DNA from: a virus
DNA length: 21,195 nucleotides
IMG/VR virus record: IMGVR_UViG_3300032665_000229
Span: 1 to 21,195 of that record
Reading direction: 5' to 3' (one strand)
Made by a program: the position numbers and the translations under genes. The notes under the pieces are model-generated. The model made no database searches. It was not told the origin of the DNA and saw nothing but the letters and a program-made list of their open reading frames with translations. This document shows positions 5,239-10,390 of the stretch, in pieces. The stretch's first letter is position 1. Each line of letters starts with the position of its first letter.

Positions 5239-5260
5239 GGTCTGGGGTTATGAAAGGCTA

Positions 5261-5437
5261 TTAGTCGATGTCAGGATGGAAGTGATTGCCCTCATAGTCG
5301 AAAAGGTATTCAGAATGGACGCGAAACAGGATTTGGTTGGCCTCATCGAGGAACAGCAGCATGACGGGCTGGTCGCGGTCGCGGACGATTTTGTAGATGC
5401 GACGACCGAAGAGGGATACGATGTGAGTGCGTTCCAT
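5261..5437 (-). CDS. small hypothetical protein, first gene of the leftward unit
   Basis: A 58-residue protein beginning M-E-R-T-H-I-V-S-L-F-G-R-R-I-Y-K-I-V. It has alternating hydrophobic strands (V-M-L-L-F-L-D-E-A-N-Q-I-L-F-R-V) and an aromatic, His-rich end (Y-L-F-D-Y-E-G-N-H-F-H-P-D-I-D). GGAG lies 9 bases before the ATG at 5437; the longer frame to 5530 runs through the promoter. It is the first gene after the strong leftward promoter and is followed by an attenuator-like hairpin, so it may be the most abundant early leftward product. No domain is recognised. Confidence 0.6.
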   Translation of the reverse strand: MERTHIVSLFGRRIYKIVRDRDQPVMLLFLDEANQILFRVHSEYLFDYEGNHFHPDID

Positions 5438-5457
5438 TAGCTTTCTCCAAATAGGCT

Positions 5458-5469
5458 GGCCTGATTGCC
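5458..5469 (-). repeat. repeated 12-base leader element, copy 2
   Basis: This is identical to 4234-4245 (GGCCTGATTGCC). It lies 15 bases downstream of the -10 box of the leftward promoter at 5485-5514 and upstream of the SD of the gene at 5437. Its repeated position in two leaders argues for a regulatory role. Confidence 0.6.
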
Positions 5470-5484
5470 ATCGCCCATGAACAG

Positions 5485-5514
5485 AGATTAAGCGATATGA
5501 AATGAGGGTGTCAA
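5485..5514 (-). promoter_or_regulatory. leftward sigma70-type promoter
   Basis: Read leftward, a perfect -35 TTGACA (5514-5509) and a -10 TAATCT (5490-5485) are separated by 18 bases; TTAATC at 17 bases is an alternative. It drives the gene at 5437 and those beyond. It faces away from the rightward promoter at 5549, so the 5438-5607 gap is a divergent control region. Confidence 0.7.
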
Positions 5515-5548
5515 CAGAATGTTTTCTCATTTTGAAGATTATTTTTGA

Positions 5549-5576
5549 TTGACGCGATGTGTGAGCATGTTAGTAT
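5549..5576 (+). promoter_or_regulatory. rightward extended -10 promoter
   Basis: -35 TTGACG (5549-5554) and -10 TAGTAT (5571-5576) are separated by 16 bases, with an upstream TG forming an extended -10 (TGTTAGTAT). Transcription should start near 5583 and reach the ATG at 5608 after a short leader with GGAG. It is divergent from 5485-5514. Confidence 0.65.
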
Positions 5577-5607
5577 TGGGTGTCGATTTTGACATGGAGA
5601 TAGACAC

Positions 5608-6222
5608 ATGGCCCGCACCGCTTCCGACTACATCGCCCGCGCTCTCGAAATGTTTGAGGCTGGGTTCACGACCAAGTCCGCGCAGAAGGATGCGCTCGAT
5701 AACGTCAGCCGCGCCTTCGACCGCGTGAAGGAGGATGTCCAAAATGCTCTCTGTGAGCGGTATTTCTGGGTGATGGAGTACAAGGATGTCCCCCTGGAGG
5801 TTCGTCTCCTGAGCGACGATTTGTGCTGCATGTATCCCCATCAGTTCCGCGACCGGCATGCCGATGCGCTCGTCGCTCTCGGCTTCGATGCCAAGCCGTT
5901 TGTCGAACTGGCTGATTTTCGGAACACCATTAAGTCGGCTGAAATCATCAAGGTCGCGGTCAAGGAACCCTGCGCCAAGACCATCGAGATTCAGAAGTTT
6001 ATTGGCGATGAGTTGGCCCGCCTCAAGAAATGCTACGTCGAGGGCCTGGACCTGAGCGAGCGCCTAGGTCATCTGCCGGTGACGGCGAACAGCCACTGGG
6101 TCGTCAACCAGTATGGTCACGGCTTCCCCCGCACGTTCTACTTCCTGAACGGCAAGTTGACCCGGCTGAGCATCATCATCTGCATCGCGGAAGAACTTGA
6201 GCGCCGGAAGGAGGTGGCATAA
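5608..6222 (+). CDS. hypothetical protein, first gene of the rightward late block
   Basis: A 204-residue soluble protein. GGAG lies 8 bases before the ATG. The first 70 residues look helical (Y-I-A-R-A-L-E-M-F-E-A-G, D-A-L-D-N-V-S-R-A-F-D-R-V-K-E-D-V-Q-N-A-L). Residues about 110-150 form another long helix (K-F-I-G-D-E-L-A-R-L-K-K-C-Y-V-E-G-L-D-L-S-E-R-L). A final segment has aromatic strands (H-W-V-V-N-Q-Y-G-H-G-F-P-R-T-F-Y-F-L-N-G-K-L). Five cysteines are scattered without a metal-site pattern. No known domain is seen. As the first gene after its own promoter it could be regulatory, but this is inference from position only. Confidence 0.65.
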   Translation: MARTASDYIARALEMFEAGFTTKSAQKDALDNVSRAFDRVKEDVQNALCERYFWVMEYKDVPLEVRLLSDDLCCMYPHQFRDRHADALVALGFDAKPFVELADFRNTIKSAEIIKVAVKEPCAKTIEIQKFIGDELARLKKCYVEGLDLSERLGHLPVTANSHWVVNQYGHGFPRTFYFLNGKLTRLSIIICIAEELERRKEVA

Positions 6223-6278
6223 GCCGACCTTCCCTTTGTCGCAGCCGGATGGTATTCTCACTGTGATATGAGGGATTC

Positions 6279-6470
6279 ATGACGCCAGAACACGAAGAGC
6301 GCCTGATAGCCATCTACCTCGCCCTGCACAAAGCACTGGCGCAAGAGGCCGCACAGGTGTTCGAGCATTACGTCATGGAAGCCGGGGACGGAATACTCCC
6401 CGGCTCCCTCGGCGAACTAGTAGAGAAGGCTTTCCCCGACGATAAGTTAAGGGAAGCCCGTTTGCGTTAA
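6279..6470 (+). CDS. small hypothetical protein
   Basis: A 63-residue acidic, helical protein (P-E-H-E-E-R-L-I-A-I-Y-L-A-L-H-K-A-L-A-Q-E-A-A-Q-V-F-E-H-Y). GAGG lies about 5 bases before the ATG, in a 56-base gap after the previous gene. Its stop is followed by AT-rich repeats of the GTTAAC/CTTAAC type (6443-6490). No domain is recognised. Confidence 0.6.
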   Translation: MTPEHEERLIAIYLALHKALAQEAAQVFEHYVMEAGDGILPGSLGELVEKAFPDDKLREARLR

Positions 6471-6501
6471 CTTAACCCATCGGCGAGTTAAAGGAACCAA
6501 C

Positions 6502-6702
6502 ATGAAGAACGCTATCATCGCACTCGCACTCACATTAACGCTCGCAGGCTGTGACAAAGTCGGGGCAGACGGCACTGTCGCACAGATGCTCGGTAGTTGG
6601 GCGCAAGTCACACTCCCCGACGGATGCATCGCCAAACAGATTGCAGCCTCAGAAAACAATGGCGTGGCTGTCCTCTGCGAAGATGGTAGAGTATTCCACT
6701 AG
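6502..6702 (+). CDS. small lipoprotein
   Basis: A 66-residue precursor with a clear lipoprotein signal peptide: M-K-N, a hydrophobic stretch (A-I-I-A-L-A-L-T-L-T-L-A), and lipobox L-A-G-C at residues 14-17. Signal peptidase II would cut before Cys17, leaving a membrane-anchored domain of about 50 residues with two further cysteines (D-G-C-I-A-K and V-L-C-E-D-G) that could form a disulfide in the periplasm. AAAGGA lies upstream of the ATG. Phage lipoproteins of this size include superinfection-exclusion proteins and Rz1-like outer spanins. Rz1 is normally Pro-rich and embedded in Rz, which is not the case here. The role stays open. Confidence 0.65.
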   Translation: MKNAIIALALTLTLAGCDKVGADGTVAQMLGSWAQVTLPDGCIAKQIAASENNGVAVLCEDGRVFH

Positions 6703-6734
6703 CGGTATCTAAACACCACACACGGAGAGAGGTG

Positions 6735-7220
6735 ATGGCAAGGGCAAAGGCAAAGACACCAGAAAAGAGCGGCGCTATTAAAATTGACCGGCGCGGCGCG
6801 TCTCCTGGCGACTACCGTCAACAGCCTCACATCCCGGATGAGAACACCCGCCTTGCCGTCTATGAGATGTCTCGCGCGGGTATTCCCCAGACCCGGATTG
6901 CGAGCGCCCTGAAACTATCGGAGGACACTCTGCAGCGTCACTACCGCCACGAACTTGATAACGCCACTGGCGAGGCTGTGAAGGCCGTAGCGAACACGCT
7001 GTTTGCCAAGGCTATCAACGGCGACACGACGGCGATGATATTCTATCTCAAGACCCGAGGCCGCTGGAGCGAAACGCAGAAACTCAATGTCTCCGGGCCA
7101 GACGATGGGCCGATTCAGACAGAGTCTGTGCTGGATTTTAGTGAGTTAGACCGAGAGGGGAAACTGGCTCTTCGCATAGCCTTGCAGACAGCAATAGCCA
7201 AGAAGGAAGGGAAATCATGA
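6735..7220 (+). CDS. terminase small subunit (DNA recognition for packaging)
   Basis: A 161-residue protein directly upstream of the packaging genes. The basic N-terminus (A-R-A-K-A-K-T-P-E-K) is followed by an HTH (about residues 38-72: A-V-Y-E-M-S-R-A-G-I-P-Q-T-R-I-A-S-A-L-K ... L-S-E-D-T-L-Q-R-H-Y). Next is the helical oligomerisation region typical of small terminases (A-V-K-A-V-A-N-T-L-F-A-K-A-I-N-G-D-T-T-A), then M-I-F-Y-L-K-T-R-G-R-W-S-E. The A-x-x-G-D-x-x-A-x-x-F-x-L-K-x-R-x-x-W pattern is a well-known feature of this family. GGAGAGAGG precedes the ATG; a GTG one codon earlier is possible. It binds the phage DNA and brings it to the large subunit, forming a ring. The size is close to P22 gp3. 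Confidence 0.8.
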   Translation: MARAKAKTPEKSGAIKIDRRGASPGDYRQQPHIPDENTRLAVYEMSRAGIPQTRIASALKLSEDTLQRHYRHELDNATGEAVKAVANTLFAKAINGDTTAMIFYLKTRGRWSETQKLNVSGPDDGPIQTESVLDFSELDREGKLALRIALQTAIAKKEGKS

Positions 7221-7363
7221 TTGGACTTGTACTCGCCGCGCTATTCCCCGCCACGCTCATCCTCGGCATCACAATCGGTCGAGGCATGGCTTGGGCTGAT
7301 GTGAAACGGCACCACTCTGTCAGACAGCGCCGAGACGCTCGCGGGCGGTTTTCTCGTGGTTGA
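7217..7363 (+). CDS. tiny single-span membrane protein
   Basis: A 48-residue protein starting on an ATGA overlap with the small terminase stop. It has one N-terminal membrane segment (about residues 2-21: I-G-L-V-L-A-A-L-F-P-A-T-L-I-L-G-I-T-I-G) and a strongly basic tail (R-Q-R-R-D-A-R-G-R-F-S-R-G). The short cytoplasmic-facing positive tail and single span resemble small phage membrane proteins, for example pinholin- or antiholin-like ones, but such shapes are not specific. The overlap with both neighbours argues that it is translated. Confidence 0.5.
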   Translation: MIGLVLAALFPATLILGITIGRGMAWADVKRHHSVRQRRDARGRFSRG

Positions 7364-7472
7364 CCTCATCGTCTACGTCATCGCCGGATATCAGGTTGGC
7401 CGCTGGATATGCAAAGCCGGTGTCTGGCTGTTCGATTGGTATCGAGAGCGCATTCAGGACGCCCCGGAGTAG
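7356..7472 (+). CDS. tiny membrane-associated protein (GTG start)
   Basis: A 38-residue protein from GTG, overlapping the previous gene by 8 bases. There is a hydrophobic N-terminal half (V-D-L-I-V-Y-V-I-A-G-Y-Q-V-G) and an amphipathic Trp-rich end (W-I-C-K-A-G-V-W-L-F-D-W-Y-R-E-R-I-Q-D). No strong SD is seen, so it would depend on coupling to the gene above. It and its neighbour could form a two-peptide membrane pair. This is the least certain of the small genes in this chain. Confidence 0.4.
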   Translation: MVDLIVYVIAGYQVGRWICKAGVWLFDWYRERIQDAPE

Positions 7473-7557
7473 GATTGGCACAACCTCAAGTGTGTCTGAA
7501 TAGCGTTTTTTCCGGGGTTAGACCATCGAAGTCCAAAATTCTCAACTGGAGGTGTGT

Positions 7558-7737
7558 GTGAATGACCGCTGTCTCTATGAGCCTCGCATTAAGAGTGGTC
7601 ATCATGGCCCTGCCAGCAATAGCGGCGGCGCTGACGGCAAAGCCTCGCCGAAACTGCAAATGATTCGGTGGAACGCAAAGACCCTGACCACTGAGCAATT
7701 CGTCGCGCTGTGGAAGCAAGCTATGGAAGCGAAATGA
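7558..7737 (+). CDS. small hypothetical protein (start uncertain, 7558 GTG or 7660 ATG)
   Basis: The open frame ends in a convincing helical segment (L-T-T-E-Q-F-V-A-L-W-K-Q-A-M-E-A-K). A GTG at 7558 lies 5 bases after GGAGG and would give 59 residues. However, residues 1-35 from there are polar and disorder-like, as in a shadow frame. Starting at the ATG 7660, coupled by ATGA to the micro-gene 7562-7663, gives 25 residues M-I-R-W-N-A-K-T-L-T-T-E. The C-terminal part is likely real in either case. Function unknown. Confidence 0.4.
   Translation: MNDRCLYEPRIKSGHHGPASNSGGADGKASPKLQMIRWNAKTLTTEQFVALWKQAMEAK
7562..7663 (+). CDS. possible hydrophobic micro-protein (alternative frame)
   Basis: A 33-residue frame with a hydrophobic core (M-S-L-A-L-R-V-V-I-M-A-L-P-A-I-A-A-A-L) and a basic Cys-containing end (K-P-R-R-N-C-K). 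GGAGG (7548-7552) lies 9 bases before its ATG. The stop overlaps an ATG (7660) that opens the 25-codon frame ending at 7737. That would continue the chain of ATGA overlaps seen between 7217 and 7889. It competes with the GTG-started frame 7558-7737 that uses the same SD, and the peptide character favours this reading. Confidence 0.4.
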   Translation: MTAVSMSLALRVVIMALPAIAAALTAKPRRNCK

Positions 7738-7892
7738 TAAAGCCTCCTGACGTCGAACGATACGTGCCTGTCCGCTGCGGCTGCTGCGAGGCTTGCTGGT
7801 ACGACAGGAAGCTGGGGCGGTGTTTGTACCTCGGCCCATACAACGGCTACCGCATCCTCGCTGACGGCTCGCTGGAGCGTGTCAGGCCGTGA
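7734..7892 (+). CDS. small Cys-rich protein
   Basis: A 52-residue protein starting on an ATGA overlap and ending on a GTGA overlap with the large terminase. Cysteines cluster as C-G-C-C-E-A-C-W (about residues 15-22), with another at G-R-C-L-Y-L-G-P-Y. It could bind a metal or form disulfides in a compact fold. A Gly/Tyr-rich strand follows (Y-N-G-Y-R-I-L-A-D-G-S-L-E-R-V). The position between the terminase subunits is the only functional hint; a packaging accessory role is a guess. Confidence 0.5.
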   Translation: MIKPPDVERYVPVRCGCCEACWYDRKLGRCLYLGPYNGYRILADGSLERVRP

Positions 7893-9526
7893 CCCTCATC
7901 AGCATCCAGGGAATGCAGATAGACGCGGAGGCCGTCCTCGACAGGCTCGAACGCGAGATGTGCGAGGAATCGCTGGAAGACTTTGTGAAGGCGGCGTGGC
8001 ACGTCATCGAACCCGGCCAGCCTCTGGTCTGGGGCGAGGTCATGTCGTTCATCTGCGTTCACCTCGAACAGATAGTCTACTCGGTCGTCTACGGCGATAC
8101 GCTGCCCGATGGGGAACTGTATAACCGGCTGCTCATCAACGTGCCTCCTGGGCTGTCCAAGAGCCTGCTGACGAGCGTGTTCATGCCCGCGTGGGCCTGG
8201 ACCTTCGCGCCGCATCTCCGCTTTCTCTGCGCTTCCCACAGCCAAGCCCTCGCCATCCGCGATAACCTCCGCATGCGCCGTCTGGTGACCTCGGAGTGGT
8301 ATCAGAAGCACTGGGGCGACAAGGTGCGGCTGACCCAGGACCAAGCAGCCAAACTGAAATTCGAAAACAATCACACTGGATTCAGAGAGGCGAGCGCGGC
8401 GGGGTCCATCACCGGCTCTCGGGCCGACATCCTGATACTGGACGACCCGCACAGCGTCGAGAGCGCAGGCTCTGAGCAACAGAGGGCGACGACACGGGAT
8501 TGGTTCCTGGAGGCGGTCCCCACCCGTTTGAACAATCCCGCGACCTCAGCCATCATTGTCATCATGCAAAGACTGCATGAGGAGGACGTGTCCGGAATCA
8601 TCCTCGACAAACAACTCGGCTACGACCACATCATGCTGCCGATGGAGTATGACCCGGCCCGATCGATGCCCACGCGTCTCGGCTGGCAAGATTGGCGGAC
8701 AGAAGAGGGTGAGTTGCTCTTTCCAGAGCGTTTTCCAGCAGAGGTGGTGGCAAGGGACAAGGCCGTTATGGGGCCATACGCGGTTGCCGGTCAGTTCCAG
8801 CAGACGCCGACGCCTCGAGGCGGGGGAATCATTCAGAGGGACTGGTGGCAGCTATGGGAAGGGCAAGGCGTCTTCCCCGGCTGCGACTACATTCTCGCCA
8901 GCCTTGACTGCGCCTACACGGAAAAAAGCGAAAACGACTACAGTGCTTGTACCGTGTGGGGTGTCTTCACGGACGACGGCAGGGCTGTGGCAGCAAACAT
9001 CATCAGCCCGGATGGTCGATACGTCCAAAATGGTCGAACCTACGTCGAGGGTGCGCCGAAGCTAATCCTGATGTACGCGTGGCAGGAGCGGCTCGAACTC
9101 CACGCTCTAGTGCAGAAGGTCGCGGCGACGTGCAAAAAGTACAAGGTCGATACCCTGCTGGTCGAGGCTAAGGCGTCAGGTCACTCCCTCGCTCAGGAGA
9201 TAAAGCGTCTCTTCGGGCACGAGGACTTCGCTGTCAGGCTCTATAACCCGAAGGCGCAGGACAAGGTCTCTAGGCTCTACTCCATCCAACACATCTTCGC
9301 CGAGGGCATGGTCTACGCGCCCGACATGACGTGGGCCGAGATGGTCATGACACAGTGTGCACAATTCCCGAAAGGCAAGCACGATGACCTTGTTGACTCG
9401 CTATCGCAGGGGGTGAGATACTTGCGCGAGATGGGGCTGCTGGTCCGCGCCCCTGAGAGATTGAGCGAGATTGAAGAGGGCCGACGCTACAAGGGAGCGC
9501 CACCGGCTCCTCTGTACCCAGTCTAA
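7889..9526 (+). CDS. terL: terminase large subunit (packaging ATPase and nuclease)
   Basis: A 545-residue motor protein that pumps phage DNA into the prohead and cuts it. The N-terminal ATPase has a variant Walker A, N-V-P-P-G-L-S-K-S (residues 84-92), Walker B L-I-L-D-D (182-186), and the coupling segment I-V-I-M-Q-R-L-H-E-E-D (222-233). The C-terminal RNase H-like nuclease has its three acidic clusters: S-L-D-C-A-Y (Asp340), L-V-E-A-K-A-S-G (Glu426) and K-H-D-D-L-V-D-S (Asp499/500/503). Both halves are complete and the length is typical. It starts with GTG on a 4-base overlap with the upstream gene. With the small subunit at 6735 and the portal at 10391 it makes the full packaging machine. 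The mechanism (headful or cohesive ends) cannot be told from this window. Confidence 0.95.
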   Translation: MTLISIQGMQIDAEAVLDRLEREMCEESLEDFVKAAWHVIEPGQPLVWGEVMSFICVHLEQIVYSVVYGDTLPDGELYNRLLINVPPGLSKSLLTSVFMPAWAWTFAPHLRFLCASHSQALAIRDNLRMRRLVTSEWYQKHWGDKVRLTQDQAAKLKFENNHTGFREASAAGSITGSRADILILDDPHSVESAGSEQQRATTRDWFLEAVPTRLNNPATSAIIVIMQRLHEEDVSGIILDKQLGYDHIMLPMEYDPARSMPTRLGWQDWRTEEGELLFPERFPAEVVARDKAVMGPYAVAGQFQQTPTPRGGGIIQRDWWQLWEGQGVFPGCDYILASLDCAYTEKSENDYSACTVWGVFTDDGRAVAANIISPDGRYVQNGRTYVEGAPKLILMYAWQERLELHALVQKVAATCKKYKVDTLLVEAKASGHSLAQEIKRLFGHEDFAVRLYNPKAQDKVSRLYSIQHIFAEGMVYAPDMTWAEMVMTQCAQFPKGKHDDLVDSLSQGVRYLREMGLLVRAPERLSEIEEGRRYKGAPPAPLYPV

Positions 9527-9539
9527 TGGAGATAGTGAC

Positions 9540-10319
9540 ATGGAGATATCAAAGCTGGAAGAGGCCGATGACAAGTTGTTCTGGGGCTTCTCGTATGTCG
9601 TTTACGATTCCGTAGAAGCAACTGGCAAGTGGCCTGAACTAATCGAGAACTCGCCCTATCGTCTCGGCGACATCGAGGATATGTACGACTTTATCTGCGC
9701 GAAGGAGACTGGCGTCATCAACGGTTGGGGTTTAGGTTATTCTGCCGATAATTTGCGGAAGATATTCAATGTGCTTTCCCGTGGCCGCATGGCCGTTCGC
9801 GCAAGCCAAGGGAAGGAGATGCTGTATCCGCTAGAGGACCGGCTAAAAGATAAATGGCATAATGCTTACAAAATCAGAAGAGAGATTGCTACTTTTGACG
9901 ATGAGAACAAAGAAATAGAGAATCGAAAGCAAGCAAAAGAAATAATGGAACACGTTCAAAGGAAATTGGACGGCGTAAAGGAGCGTAACAAAGCGTTTGG
10001 TTGGCCGGAGAACAAAACTGACCTCACGCCGGAAGACAGGCTGAATCGTTCCCGTGATATTGCGCGGCTGCGTTCTCAGGGTGTGATGTATAAGGAAATC
10101 GCCGAGAAATATTTTATTTCGCCAGGAAGGGCGTGGCAGATTAATCAACGGTTCCACAGGGAACTGACCGGACGCTTGAGCCGCGATAGTTTCCATTGTG
10201 GCTCGAACGACGAGCGGTTCCACGGCATCTGGGTGACCTTCGACCACGATGGCCTCATGGGATACTCGTTCGATGCTCCTCTGACTGAACCTGGATACGG
10301 CTATTGGGGTAAAGTCTAG
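9540..10319 (+). CDS. HTH-containing protein between large terminase and portal
   Basis: A 259-residue protein of unknown role. The ATG at 9540 has GGAG 9 bases upstream; a longer open frame to 9471 overlaps the large terminase and is rejected. Residues 1-110 look globular with aromatic residues (F-W-G-F-S-Y-V-V-Y-D). Residues 111-150 form a charged, Lys/Glu-rich helix, possibly a coiled coil. Residues 172-205 contain a sigma70 region 4-like HTH: D-I-A-R-L-R-S-Q-G-V-M-Y-K-E-I-A-E-K-Y ... S-P-G-R-A-W-Q-I-N-Q-R. The central part of the gene is more AT-rich than its neighbours, which hints at separate acquisition. It may regulate late transcription or bind DNA during packaging. Neither is shown. 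Confidence 0.6.
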   Translation: MEISKLEEADDKLFWGFSYVVYDSVEATGKWPELIENSPYRLGDIEDMYDFICAKETGVINGWGLGYSADNLRKIFNVLSRGRMAVRASQGKEMLYPLEDRLKDKWHNAYKIRREIATFDDENKEIENRKQAKEIMEHVQRKLDGVKERNKAFGWPENKTDLTPEDRLNRSRDIARLRSQGVMYKEIAEKYFISPGRAWQINQRFHRELTGRLSRDSFHCGSNDERFHGIWVTFDHDGLMGYSFDAPLTEPGYGYWGKV

Positions 10320-10356
10320 ACGCGCGATTTACCCTAATGCTTGATTGAATTCTTGG

Positions 10357-10365
10357 TGATATAGT
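10357..10365 (+). promoter_or_regulatory. extended -10 promoter before the portal gene
   Basis: TGATATAGT (10357-10365) matches the extended -10 form TG-N-TATAAT with one mismatch. No convincing -35 lies at 16-18 bases, as is common for extended -10 promoters. It lies 25 bases before the portal ATG, in the only gap of this block. Confidence 0.45.
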
Positions 10366-10390
10366 CTGCGGGCAACATTGAGGGTTCGCC

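Noticed and set aside
6443-6490. GTTAAC/CTTAAC-rich inverted repeats as a terminator or attachment site
   Set aside because: The pairs are short, no T-run follows, and no integrase is present. They are too weak to annotate.
9471-9539. Longer start for the HTH protein after the large terminase
   Set aside because: It lies within the large terminase end and has no SD, while the ATG at 9540 does.
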